Source: an uncultured Oscillospiraceae bacterium
GTDB taxonomy: Bacteria > Bacillota > Clostridia > Oscillospirales > Oscillospiraceae
DNA length: 52,814 nt
Assembly: GCA_944387845.1 (NCBI GenBank)
Contig: CALXGH010000017.1
Span: 1 to 52,814, forward strand
Direction: 5' to 3'
The first letter of the stretch is position 1; every line of letters begins with the position of its first letter. A program made the translations under genes and the position numbers. This document shows positions 1 through 8,200 of this stretch, in pieces. The notes beneath the pieces were generated by a model. The model did no database searches and was not told the origin of the DNA. It was given only the letters and a program-made list of their open reading frames with translations.

Positions 1-846
1 GTTGAGTCCAAGCGCTCTGATAAGTCATTTCCAATGACCTCAATACAGCTTTCACAGTATGTTGGCGGAGAGCTGTCAGAGGCTTTTCCTGACACAGCCG
101 TAGACGTAAGGCATCCGGAACTTACCGTCAATATTGAGATAAGAGACTACGCCGCCTATGTTCACGGTCCGGCAATCGAAGGCGCCGGCGGAATGCCAGT
201 TGGCTCCAACGGCAGAGTTGTGTCTCTCCTTTCTGGCGGCATAGACAGCCCTGTATCCACATATATGGCCGCTAAAAGAGGCGTTCGTATAATTCCCGTC
301 CACTTCTTTTCCTTCCCATATACATCGGAACTTGCGAAAGAGAAGGTTATATCTCTTGCTCAGATACTCACAAAATACTGTGGTAAAATGACCATAGAAA
401 TCGTCCCATTTACACATATTCAGGAGGAGATACGGGAGAAGTGCCCGGAGGAATATTTTACTATTATAATGAGGCGGTTCATGATGCGAATTGCCCAGCG
501 TATAGCTGATTTCAATGGCTGCAAGGCTATAATAACTGGTGAAAACCTGGGCCAGGTGGCCAGCCAGACTATGGAAGCTATGGGCGTTACTGAAAAATGC
601 TGTCATGTGCCTGTGCTGCGCCCCGTTATATGCTTTGATAAAAACGAGATAATAAAAATTGCAAGACAGATCGGCACATTTGAGACCTCAATTCTACCCT
701 ATGAGGACTGCTGCACTGTGTTTACCCCACGGCACCCAAGGACAAAACCCCGTCTTGAGGACGTGGAAGAGCTTGAAAAAGCGCTTGATGTAGAGGCTCT
801 TGTAAAAGAGGCTGTAAAAAATATTGAAAGAGTTACTGTCAAATAG
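1..846 (+). CDS. thiI: tRNA 4-thiouridine synthase ThiI (5' end outside window)
   Basis: ThiI adenylates U8 of tRNA and inserts sulfur delivered by a cysteine desulfurase; in many bacteria it also feeds thiamine thiazole synthesis. The frame is open from base 1, reading VESKRSDKSFPMTS, the usual end of the THUMP/ferredoxin-like region, so the gene starts to the left. The PP-loop ATP site SGGIDSP follows near residue 80, and the adenylation domain carries the conserved GENLGQVASQT and EDCCTVFTP stretches. The protein ends at 846 without a rhodanese domain, as is normal for the short ThiI of Firmicutes. cinA follows 17 bases later and is probably co-transcribed. About 281 residues are visible. 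The family assignment is secure; only the N-terminus is missing. Confidence 0.95.
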   Translation, partial: VESKRSDKSFPMTSIQLSQYVGGELSEAFPDTAVDVRHPELTVNIEIRDYAAYVHGPAIEGAGGMPVGSNGRVVSLLSGGIDSPVSTYMAAKRGVRIIPVHFFSFPYTSELAKEKVISLAQILTKYCGKMTIEIVPFTHIQEEIREKCPEEYFTIIMRRFMMRIAQRIADFNGCKAIITGENLGQVASQTMEAMGVTEKCCHVPVLRPVICFDKNEIIKIARQIGTFETSILPYEDCCTVFTPRHPRTKPRLEDVEELEKALDVEALVKEAVKNIERVTVK

Positions 847-863
847 AAAGAGGTAAAATTGCA

Positions 864-2129
864 GTGAAGTTCAATGCGGAGATAATCTCAGTGGGCACTG
901 AGATTTTACTTGGAAACATAACAAACACCGACGCCCGGGACCTTTCTCAGATGATGAGTCAGCTTGGTATAGACGTATATTATCAGTCTGTTGTGGGAGA
1001 CAATCCAGACCGACTGAAGGAAGCTGTAAAAACAGCAAAAAGCCGGGCAAATATTATAATAACAACCGGTGGCCTCGGCCCCACTTATGACGACCTCACG
1101 AAGCAGACCCTTGCTGAGGCATTCGGCAAAAAACTTTACAGGGATGATGAGGCAGCACGGCAGATGGAGGAGTACTTCTCCAAAAACTCCCTGCCCGCTC
1201 CTACCGAAAACAATTACCAGCAGGCCGACCTGCCTGAAGGCTGTACTGTTTTCTACAACGATTTCGGCACCGCGCCAGGCTGCGCCTTTGAATCTGACGG
1301 CATATATGTCATCATGCTGCCCGGCCCTCCCAGAGAGTGCGTCCCAATGTTCAAAAAATACGCCGTACCATACCTTTCACGATTTGCAAGCGGCGCTATA
1401 TACTCACACAATATCCATGTTTTCGGCATGGGTGAGTCGGCCATGGAGGCCATACTAAGAGACAAAATGAAGGCCATGACAAATCCTACCATGGCCCCTT
1501 ACGCCAGAACAAGCGAAGCCTTCTTGCGGGTATCCGCAAAGGCAGCGTCTCAGGAAGACGCTGATAAGATGATGGAGCCTGTAATAGCTGACGTCTGCAA
1601 AATCCTAGGCGATGTTGTCTACGGCATTGATACCGACAGTCTTGAAAACACAGTCCTTCTTCTTCTAGAGGAGAAAAATATGACTCTGTCCACCGCTGAG
1701 TCATGCACCGGCGGCCTTATAGCAAAGAGGCTCACCGATATTCCAGGCTCGTCAAAAGCTTTCCTGGGCGGTATCGTCTCCTATTCAAACGAGGCAAAAA
1801 TAAATATTCTCGGCGTTGACCCGGACGATATCTCAAACTACGGTCCCGTCAGCCCCCAGGTCGTTCGGCAGATGGCCGAAGGTGCAAGACGCGTCTTAAA
1901 AAGCGATATTGCAGTCAGTGTAACGGGTATAGCAGGTCCTGACTCTGACGAGAGCGGCCGGCCTGTGGGCTTTACATACATCGCTCTGGATACTCCGGAC
2001 GGGATTTTCATACGCAACCTTCCCGGTAGGACAGCAGACAGAGAGGTCATACGTCAGGCAGCGGCAAGTAACGCTCTTGATATGATCCGCCGTTACCTCA
2101 CGGGTAAAAACGTAAATCCTGAAAAATAG
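864..2129 (+). CDS. cinA: CinA, competence/damage-inducible protein with NMN amidohydrolase domain
   Basis: 421 residues, the normal full length of two-domain CinA. The N-terminal half is the MoaB/MogA-like (COG1058) domain, seen in EIISVGTEILLGNITNTDA and TTGGLGPTYDDLT. The C-terminal half is the CinA domain with STAESCTGGLIAKRL and VTGIAGPDSDESGRPVGF, which in characterised members deamidates nicotinamide mononucleotide; ADP-ribose pyrophosphatase activity is known for the N-terminal part of some homologues. The start is GTG at 864, preceded by AAAGAGG at 847-853. It sits 17 bases after thiI. A perfect palindrome immediately downstream ends the transcript. Its role in competence here is not shown, although dprA is also in the window. 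Confidence 0.93.
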   Translation: MKFNAEIISVGTEILLGNITNTDARDLSQMMSQLGIDVYYQSVVGDNPDRLKEAVKTAKSRANIIITTGGLGPTYDDLTKQTLAEAFGKKLYRDDEAARQMEEYFSKNSLPAPTENNYQQADLPEGCTVFYNDFGTAPGCAFESDGIYVIMLPGPPRECVPMFKKYAVPYLSRFASGAIYSHNIHVFGMGESAMEAILRDKMKAMTNPTMAPYARTSEAFLRVSAKAASQEDADKMMEPVIADVCKILGDVVYGIDTDSLENTVLLLLEEKNMTLSTAESCTGGLIAKRLTDIPGSSKAFLGGIVSYSNEAKINILGVDPDDISNYGPVSPQVVRQMAEGARRVLKSDIAVSVTGIAGPDSDESGRPVGFTYIALDTPDGIFIRNLPGRTADREVIRQAAASNALDMIRRYLTGKNVNPEK

Positions 2130-2179
2130 TACTGTCGGCGTCAAAAGCAGCAGGTAAACTGAAAATACTGCAAATATAA

Positions 2180-2209
2180 AAAGCGCTTCACATTAATGTG
2201 AAGCGCTTT
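2180..2209. terminator. Bidirectional terminator between cinA and the convergent histidine kinase
   Basis: A perfect 30-base palindrome: AAAGCGCTTCACATT followed directly by its reverse complement. A and T tracts flank it on both sides, so it can stop cinA from the left and the kinase gene (stop at 2214) from the right. Confidence 0.85.
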
Positions 2210-2213
2210 CATT

Positions 2214-3929
2214 TTAACTATTCTCCTGTGTACTATCTTTGGAAGATTCACCGGTTTCTTCATTTTCCCGACTGGTACTCTCAGCACCGATATCCCCAAC
2301 TTCAGTATCAGGCTCCTTCTGAGAGTCAAGCTCAGTTTCATGATTTTCAGGTGCCACAGGTTTTTTTCTACCTCTTCGAGGCTTTCTATCCTTGCTTTTC
2401 CCCTTTTTGACCACGACTTTCTCACCGGATTTTCCGCCATTTTTCTCCTGCTGACCTTTTTCAGCTTTTTCGTTTTTCTCTTTTTTCGGCTGCTGAGATA
2501 TCGGCGTCAGAGTAAATGTGAATGTGGTTACACCGTCAATACTCTTTACGAATATATCCTCGCCGTGTCTATCAAGGATGGTCTTTACTATATAAAGTCC
2601 CAGGCCAACACCGTCTTTGTCCATACTCCTGGATTTGTCTGTCTTATGGAATCTGTCAAATATACTTGTTATCTCGTCTTCCGGTATAGTATTTCCTTCA
2701 TTTTCAACAGATACGAAAACTTTGGATTTTTCCCTCCAGACCTCCACTTTCAGTATGGTCTTAGGTGTCGCAAATTTCGCCGCGTTGTCAACAAGATTGT
2801 ATACTACCTGAGTTATGGTATCACTGTCGCCCCGGACAATAATGGCGTCTTCCGGGAGTATAAGATCAACGTCCAGATTTCTGGCGGTTATCTTCCGCTC
2901 AAGGCTGAGAAGCGCCATGCTCACTACTTCAACTATATCAAAATTTTTGGTGAGTATCTCGCTTTCATCCACTTCCTGAACCCTCGAAGCGTCCAACATA
3001 CCCCTTACAAGCCTTGACATTCTCTTTGCCTCCGAGGATATGAGCTCAAGATATTCCCGTTCTCTATCTTTCGGAATGGTGCCGTCAAGAATACCGTCGG
3101 CAAATCCTGTTATGGTGGTCATAGGCGTCTTAAGTTCATGGGATACGTTTGAGACAAATTCCCGTCTTCTTATCTCAGATTTCTCTATGGAATCCGCCAT
3201 AAGGTTAAAGGCTTCTGCTAGTTCACCTATCTCGTCCCGCCTGTTACTCTCAGATACCCTGGCGCTGAAGTCGCCTCTTGCAAATTTGTTGGCAGCCTTG
3301 GCTATCTCGTCTATAGGCTGAGTCTGCATTTTTGTAACAAACTGTGTTATTGCAAAGGCGAACACTACAACCACCGCTGATACCATTACATAGAGCAAAA
3401 TAAACTCTTCCCAGATTGTGTTTAATGCCTGGTCATTGACCGCTAAGAACACATATCCCACAGTATCGCTAAATATAAGGTCCTTTACAGGCATTACAGA
3501 ATAGTATGCTTTTTTATCCAGAAGTCCACCAATGTTTCCTTTTGCCGAGTAGCCCTCGCCATCTTCATCAGCAAGGTCTAGTATGTCCTGGTCAACACGG
3601 CTACCAATATGCTCGCAATCAACCTTTTTATCTGAGCAGGCCACACAAAGCCCATCGGTATCGCACAGAAGGATATCAAACCCGGAGGTCTCCGAGAAAT
3701 TCGACAATGCCATTCTCATGTTGAGGCCATTTAAGTCCCACGTCATACTGTATGCGGAGACCATTTTTGAAACCTCATTTGCTGTGGCGATCAGGCTCTC
3801 CTTTTTGTCTTTTGTTATGTAGTTATAAAAGAACGCGGAAAACACCACGCACAAAAGGATATGGCTTATAAGGAGTATGGCAAAAACCGAAAACAGGTTT
3901 CGCCAGTATAAGCTCTTGAAATTCCGCAT
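2214..3929 (-). CDS. Membrane sensor histidine kinase with long charged C-terminal tail
   Basis: 571 residues. Order: transmembrane helix ~11-35; extracellular sensor ~36-173 with three cysteines (about 89, 95 and 98) and a fourth at 105; second helix ~174-198; HAMP ~199-250; HisKA with the phospho-accepting His264 in SHELKTP; HATPase with the N box (N378, N382) and the GVGLGLYIV lid near 440-447. This is the class that pairs with OmpR-type regulators. The catalytic part ends near 476 and is followed by about 95 residues of very charged low-complexity sequence, first Lys-rich then Glu/Ser-rich, which is not part of the usual fold. The regulator gene ends 18 bases upstream, so the two form an operon. 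The stimulus is unknown. The tail could be cytoplasmic regulatory sequence or simply expanded repeat sequence. Confidence 0.92.
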   Translation of the reverse strand: MRNFKSLYWRNLFSVFAILLISHILLCVVFSAFFYNYITKDKKESLIATANEVSKMVSAYSMTWDLNGLNMRMALSNFSETSGFDILLCDTDGLCVACSDKKVDCEHIGSRVDQDILDLADEDGEGYSAKGNIGGLLDKKAYYSVMPVKDLIFSDTVGYVFLAVNDQALNTIWEEFILLYVMVSAVVVVFAFAITQFVTKMQTQPIDEIAKAANKFARGDFSARVSESNRRDEIGELAEAFNLMADSIEKSEIRRREFVSNVSHELKTPMTTITGFADGILDGTIPKDREREYLELISSEAKRMSRLVRGMLDASRVQEVDESEILTKNFDIVEVVSMALLSLERKITARNLDVDLILPEDAIIVRGDSDTITQVVYNLVDNAAKFATPKTILKVEVWREKSKVFVSVENEGNTIPEDEITSIFDRFHKTDKSRSMDKDGVGLGLYIVKTILDRHGEDIFVKSIDGVTTFTFTLTPISQQPKKEKNEKAEKGQQEKNGGKSGEKVVVKKGKSKDRKPRRGRKKPVAPENHETELDSQKEPDTEVGDIGAESTSRENEETGESSKDSTQENS

Positions 3930-3947
3930 AACAGTTACTTCCCGATC

Positions 3948-4649
3948 TTATTTTTCTTCAGTTCCATCTACAACTTCAAATTTATATCCAATACCCCAGA
4001 CTGTCTTTACAGCCCACTTATCGCTAACGCCCTCCAGCTTTTCGCGGAGTCTTTTTATATGTACGTCAACCGTTCTGGTATCTCCAAAATAGTCAAATCC
4101 CCATACCTCGTCCAGTATCTGGTTTCTGGTATAAACTCTGTTTGGCGATGAAGCCAGATAGTATAAAAGCTCCATCTCTTTCGGCGGCGCATCAACAGAT
4201 ACCCCGTCAACAATAAGGTCAAAGGAGTCCATATCGATAATAAGTTTGTCAAATTCAAGTCTCTTCTTCTCACTTGAAGTTGAACCGCCATATCTTCTCA
4301 TTACCGCATGTACTCTCGCGATAAGCTCTTTTGTCTCAAATGGTTTTACAATGTAGTCGTCAGCACCCATCTCGAGACCTGTAACCTTATCAAAAGTCTC
4401 ACCCTTAGCGGTCAGCATGATAACTGGCACCTTGGACTGACTGCGTATCTCTTTTAACACACCCCAGCCATCGAGTACTGGAAGCATTATATCAAGCAGC
4501 ACAAGGTCAAAAGCCGCACTCTCAAATTCTGTAATACCTTTTCCGCCGTCAGGGGCGATGGTAACGTCGAACCCGTCTTTTTCAAGGTACAGTCTGAGCA
4601 ATTCGGCGATATTTTTGTCGTCTTCAACAACCAGAACTTTTTTCTGCAT
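3948..4649 (-). CDS. OmpR/PhoB-type response regulator
   Basis: 233 residues. The receiver domain (1-~120) has the acidic pair E9/D10/D11, phospho-acceptor Asp53 in LVLLDIMLP, the conserved Thr in MLTAKG and Lys in YIVKPF. The C-terminal winged helix (~130-228) includes the typical FDYFGDTRTVDVHIKRLR recognition region. It is the cognate partner of the kinase encoded 18 bases downstream. The start ATG at 4649 has a strong AAAGGAGG site (4657-4664 on the complementary strand). It is distinct from the second OmpR-type regulator of the phosphate operon. Target genes cannot be read from the sequence. Confidence 0.93.
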   Translation of the reverse strand: MQKKVLVVEDDKNIAELLRLYLEKDGFDVTIAPDGGKGITEFESAAFDLVLLDIMLPVLDGWGVLKEIRSQSKVPVIMLTAKGETFDKVTGLEMGADDYIVKPFETKELIARVHAVMRRYGGSTSSEKKRLEFDKLIIDMDSFDLIVDGVSVDAPPKEMELLYYLASSPNRVYTRNQILDEVWGFDYFGDTRTVDVHIKRLREKLEGVSDKWAVKTVWGIGYKFEVVDGTEEK

Positions 4650-4691
4650 AAAGAGCCTCCTTTAACTTTTGTGCTTTTATTAATTATATAT

Positions 4692-4720
4692 TATATACAC
4701 AACCCCTGTTTATGAGTGAA
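4692..4720 (-). promoter_or_regulatory. Probable promoter of the regulator-kinase pair
   Basis: On the minus strand TTCACT (4715-4720) and TATATA (4692-4697) are 17 bases apart, 43 bases before the start codon. An overlapping TATAAT at 4690-4695 is an alternative -10. The region is very AT-rich, so the assignment is only moderate. Confidence 0.45.
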
Positions 4721-4812
4721 ATTTTTGTGAATTATACCAATATATAAATAGTCTATTCCTTTTGATTATAACACCTACACATTCATCTAAAAGATTTTTC
4801 TCCACACCATAC

Positions 4813-4846
4813 AAAAAGGCCGGCGCCGTAAACCTGGCGTCGGCCT
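4813..4846 (-). terminator. Terminator of the zinc-ribbon/TM2 gene
   Basis: An 11-bp GC-rich stem (4817-4827 with 4836-4846, one G-U pair) and an 8-base loop, followed on the minus strand by a run of T. It lies 19 bases past the stop of the TM2 gene. Confidence 0.8.
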
Positions 4847-4864
4847 ATATTATATTTTCAAATT

Positions 4865-5275
4865 TTATTTATCCAGGTACCTTCCGCTGGCATCTGTCTG
4901 CTTGTATCCTCCACATAAAAGAAGTATTCCCTCAACAAAGCCCCACACACTTCCTATACCGAAAGAACATAATGTCAGTATCAGCTGGGCAATACCCCTG
5001 CCTGTATAACCAAGATAAAAATTATGTACTCCCAAACCACCTAAAATCACTCCAAGCACTCCTGCAGCTATCCTGCTCTTGCCGGCAGGATACACTCTGC
5101 CACTAGCAGAGCCATGTCCTAAAAATGCACCGCAATTAGGGCAGTATGAGGAGCTGTAACTTACAGGCTGTCCACAGTTTTTGCAGTAATTAGTTCCATA
5201 CCCCACCTGTATCCCACAGTTGGGACAACTGGATGTTCCATATGGTAAAAGCTCACCGCAATTTCCACAATACAT
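4865..5275 (-). CDS. Double zinc-ribbon protein with TM2 membrane domain
   Basis: 136 residues. The first 50 residues carry four CxxC knuckles (C3/C6, C17/C20, C31/C34, C45/C48), enough for two zinc ribbons. A short linker leads to a TM2 domain (~66-128): two membrane helices around the turn motif GLGVHNFYLGYTGRGIAQ, then GIGSVWGFVEGILLL. TM2 proteins are small inner-membrane proteins of unknown biochemical role. A GGGGG ribosome site precedes the ATG. The gene stands alone, divergent from pstS across about 300 bases, with its own terminator. Nothing in the context defines a function. Confidence 0.85.
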   Translation of the reverse strand: MYCGNCGELLPYGTSSCPNCGIQVGYGTNYCKNCGQPVSYSSSYCPNCGAFLGHGSASGRVYPAGKSRIAAGVLGVILGGLGVHNFYLGYTGRGIAQLILTLCSFGIGSVWGFVEGILLLCGGYKQTDASGRYLDK

Positions 5276-5452
5276 ATTAAGTCCCCCTTGTCAGTCTAAT
5301 AATAATGCCCTCTGCTTTTCCTGTCAATAAGAAATTATATTCGATATTTTCCCTTGTTTTTCCATGTTTTTACTAAAAATATTCTCCCTTTCAAAGGTCT
5401 ATTTTACCTGTATCTTAAGATTTTCAGACATCAATTTTTGTATGATTTTGAT

Positions 5453-5507
5453 TTTACATGTTTTTTACAAAACGATTCTTTTATATTTTACATGTCGCAA
5501 CTAATAT
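5453..5507 (+). promoter_or_regulatory. Pho-box-like operator and promoter of the pst operon
   Basis: TTTACA occurs at 5453-5458 and 5464-5469, exactly 11 bases apart (hexamer + N5), and again within TTTTACATG at 5487-5492, about two more 11-base steps on. TAATAT at 5502-5507 could be the -10, 9 bases after the last repeat. Direct repeats of a TTAACA-like hexamer with 11-base phasing are the PhoP operator layout known from Bacillus. The same layout occurs before the Na+/Pi transporter at 19581. The rest of the 309-base divergent region (5276-5452) is AT-rich, with no other structure that I recognise. Confidence 0.65.
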
Positions 5508-5584
5508 GTAAATCGTAAATGAATACAAAACAAATAAAAAATCAATAATTAAAAGAAAGAAACAAGAAAGGAAGTTCTTTAAAA

Positions 5585-6403
5585 ATGAAAAAGATTATAA
5601 GTATCGTTCTTGTTGCGGCTCTTGCTCTTTTTGCTCTGGCAGGCTGCTCAAAGACAGAGACAGAGGAAAAAACAGGAACAGTCTCAACAGACGGTTCTAC
5701 ATCAATGGAAAGTGTTATCGGCGCTCTCGGCGAGGCTTTCCAGGAAGCAAACGAAGGAATCACATTCACCTACAACCCAACAGGCTCAAGCTCCGGTATA
5801 ACCGCTGTTTCTGAAGGCCGTTGCGACATTGGCCTTGCAAGCCGCGCTCTCACAGACGACGAGAAAGCAAGCGGACTTACTGAGACAGTTCTTGCATACG
5901 ACGGTATCGCAATCATCGTAAACAATGAGAACCCTGTAAACGACCTTGACCTTGAGACAATAGCTAAGATCTTCAAAGGCGAGATCACAAACTGGTCTGA
6001 AGTTGGCGGCGAAGACGCTGAGATCGTTCTCATCGGCCGTGAGGCAGGCAGTGGTACAAGAGACGGCTTCGAGTCCATCACAGATACTGAAGACGCATGC
6101 AAATACCGTCAGGAACTGACTTCCACAGGCGATGTCATCACAACAGTATCCCAGAACCCAGCAGCTATCGGTTACGCTTCCCTGGCTTCTGTAAGCGACA
6201 CAGTAAAGACTCTCACAGTTGGCGGTGTAGCTCCTTCCGAGGACACAGTTAAAGACGGAACATACGTTATCCAGAGACCATTCGTTCTTGTAACAAAGAC
6301 AGAAACAGCTCTCTCCGAAGCAGCACAGCTCTTCTTCGATTACGCAACTTCCGCTGACGCCTCCGAGATTATCTCCGCAGCAGGCGCAGTACCTGTAAAA
6401 TAA
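5585..6403 (+). CDS. pstS: Phosphate-binding lipoprotein PstS
   Basis: 272 residues. A lipoprotein signal peptide ends in LAGC, so Cys21 is lipidated and the protein sits on the outer face of the membrane. The mature part is a type II periplasmic-binding fold with the phosphate-contacting GSTSM segment near residue 38 and EAGSGTRDGF near 155, both diagnostic of PstS. It passes Pi to PstC/PstA. ATG at 5585 is preceded by AAAGGAAG. Codon choice differs from the next genes: isoleucine is mostly ATC rather than ATA, which fits high expression. It is the first gene of the operon. A GC-rich hairpin separates it from pstC. Confidence 0.96.
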   Translation: MKKIISIVLVAALALFALAGCSKTETEEKTGTVSTDGSTSMESVIGALGEAFQEANEGITFTYNPTGSSSGITAVSEGRCDIGLASRALTDDEKASGLTETVLAYDGIAIIVNNENPVNDLDLETIAKIFKGEITNWSEVGGEDAEIVLIGREAGSGTRDGFESITDTEDACKYRQELTSTGDVITTVSQNPAAIGYASLASVSDTVKTLTVGGVAPSEDTVKDGTYVIQRPFVLVTKTETALSEAAQLFFDYATSADASEIISAAGAVPVK

Positions 6404-6410
6404 CGCCAAA

Positions 6411-6439
6411 GGGCAGCAGCCGCAGCGCGGCTGCTGCCC
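6411..6439 (+). other. Intercistronic hairpin between pstS and pstC
   Basis: A perfect 13-bp GC-rich stem (6411-6423 with 6427-6439) and a 3-base loop, 8 bases after the pstS stop. There is no T run afterwards, so it should not be an efficient intrinsic terminator. It fits a stabiliser of the upstream pstS message or a partial attenuator that keeps the binding protein in excess over the permeases (inference). Confidence 0.7.
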
Positions 6440-6463
6440 CCCAGCATTGAAAGGTCCATGTAG

Positions 6464-7333
6464 ATGAAAAGCAAGAAAAAACTTATGGAAGATATAATTC
6501 ACGCCGTGTTCCTGATACTGGGACTTGTAACGGTGGGTTTTGTACTCCTTATTACAGTATATCTAGTAATAGCTGGTATACCGGCCATACGGCAGATAGG
6601 CATTGTGGATTTCCTGTTTGGTCAAAAGTGGGCTTCCACCGCGAACCCGCCTTCCTACGGCATCCTGCCCTTTATTCTTACCAGTATCTACGGTACAGCC
6701 GGGGCTATAATTCTGGGTGTCCCAATCGGATTTTTATCAGCGGTATATATCGCGAAAATCGCGTCCCCCAAAGTTAAGGTTGTTTTACAAAATGCAGTTA
6801 GCATGCTTTCTGGTATACCGTCAGTTGTATACGGTCTTGTAGGCATGATGGTACTTGTGCCAGGTATAAGAATGATATTTAATGTACCAGACGGTGCAAG
6901 CCTGCTGGCAGCCATAATAGTTTTGGCAGTAATGATCCTGCCGTCAATAATAAATGTCTCCGTAACAGCTCTTGAAGCGGTTCCAAAAGAATACGAAGAC
7001 GCCTCTCTTGCCCTTGGGGCAACTCCTATTGAAACTTACTTCAAAGTATCTGTTCCATCCGCTAAGAGCGGAATCGCCGCCGCCGTTGTTTTAGGCGTAG
7101 GCAGAGCCATTGGCGAAGCCATGGCGGTAATAATGGTATCAGGTAATGCGGCCAATATGCCGTCCCTGTTCCAGAGCGTACGCTTCCTCACCACCGCGGT
7201 AGCAAGTGAAATGTCCTACTCCAGCGGTCTGCAGCGTCAGGCTCTGTTTTCAATAGCCCTTGTGCTGTTTTTATTCATCATGCTTATTAATGCATCTTTG
7301 AATTTCTTCCTCAAACGCAGTAAGGAGAAGTAA
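6464..7333 (+). CDS. pstC: Phosphate ABC transporter permease PstC
   Basis: 289 residues with about six membrane helices, the first at ~12-37. It has the PstC-type extracytoplasmic stretch FLFGQKWASTANPPSYGILPF and the EAA-loop EYEDASLALGATPIETYFKV that docks on PstB. With PstA it forms the channel for Pi. ATG at 6464 follows a modest GAAAGG site. pstA starts 3 bases after the stop, so translation is probably coupled. Isoleucine is written mostly with ATA, unlike pstS. Confidence 0.95.
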   Translation: MKSKKKLMEDIIHAVFLILGLVTVGFVLLITVYLVIAGIPAIRQIGIVDFLFGQKWASTANPPSYGILPFILTSIYGTAGAIILGVPIGFLSAVYIAKIASPKVKVVLQNAVSMLSGIPSVVYGLVGMMVLVPGIRMIFNVPDGASLLAAIIVLAVMILPSIINVSVTALEAVPKEYEDASLALGATPIETYFKVSVPSAKSGIAAAVVLGVGRAIGEAMAVIMVSGNAANMPSLFQSVRFLTTAVASEMSYSSGLQRQALFSIALVLFLFIMLINASLNFFLKRSKEK

Positions 7334-7336
7334 AAT

Positions 7337-8200
7337 ATGCTGACTAATAAAATCTCAGGAAAAAGAAAAACATATATCTGGCTGATGCGCATTTTGATGT
7401 GGGCCGCTACATTTCTCACATTAAGCCTTGTGCTGTTTCTAATAATATATGTACTTATAAAGGGCATCCCCAATATAACATGGGAACTTGTGTCTACCAA
7501 ACCTAGTTACATCACCGGCAACATCGGCATCCTGCCAGATATTTTAAATACACTTTATATAATCATCGCGTCTCTTGTATTCGTCCTTCCTCTTGGTGTA
7601 GGTTCAGCAATTTACCTGACCGAGTACGCCACAAACAAGAAGCTGGTAGCGGTAATCGAATACGCAGCTGAGACCCTGTCCGGTATCCCGTCTATAATAT
7701 ACGGCCTTGTGGGCATGCTCTTCTTCTGCCAGTTCCTTGGACTGCAGACATCAATTATGGCAGGCGCCTTGACTCTTGTTATAATGAATCTTCCTACAAT
7801 AATGAGAACCACACAGGAGAGCCTTAAAACAGTTCCACAGAGCTACCGTGAAGGCGCCTTCGGCCTGGGTGCAGGCAAATGGCGTGTTATCTATACAGTT
7901 GTCCTCCCCGGTTGCGTGGACGGTGTTATAACCGGCTGTATCCTGTCGGTTGGTAGAATCTTAGGCGAGTCCGCCGCACTGCTTTTCACAGCAGGCTATG
8001 CCCACGCATTAAACGGCTTCTTTGACGGACTCTCAAGTGCCGGCTCTACTCTTACAGTAGCTCTTTATATGTATGCAAAAGAGCGTGGCGAGTTTGGTGT
8101 AGCCTTCGCAATAGCCGCCATACTGATGATCCTGGCATTTGTCATAAACATCTCCACCTCTCTCGTTGGAAAGTATTTTCAGAAAAGGAGAAACTTATGA
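7337..8200 (+). CDS. pstA: Phosphate ABC transporter permease PstA
   Basis: 287 residues, six predicted membrane helices, with the EAA motif [20 protein letters not shown] and the family segment [17 protein letters not shown], which is close to the one in PstC. It is the second channel subunit of the Pi importer. The start ATG at 7337 lies 3 bases after pstC, with AAGGAG at 7322-7327 inside the end of pstC. The stop overlaps the pstB start by four bases (ATGA). Confidence 0.95.
   Translation: MLTNKISGKRKTYIWLMRILMWAATFLTLSLVLFLIIYVLIKGIPNITWELVSTKPSYITGNIGILPDILNTLYIIIASLVFVLPLGVGSAIYLTEYATNKKLVAVIEYAAETLSGIPSIIYGLVGMLFFCQFLGLQTSIMAGALTLVIMNLPTIMRTTQESLKTVPQSYREGAFGLGAGKWRVIYTVVLPGCVDGVITGCILSVGRILGESAALLFTAGYAHALNGFFDGLSSAGSTLTVALYMYAKERGEFGVAFAIAAILMILAFVINISTSLVGKYFQKRRNL

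Noticed and set aside
5786..6502. Long open frame on the minus strand opposite pstS
   Set aside because: Cysteine-rich, no domain resemblance, lies fully antisense to a certain gene and has no ribosome site; a by-product of the biased codons of pstS.
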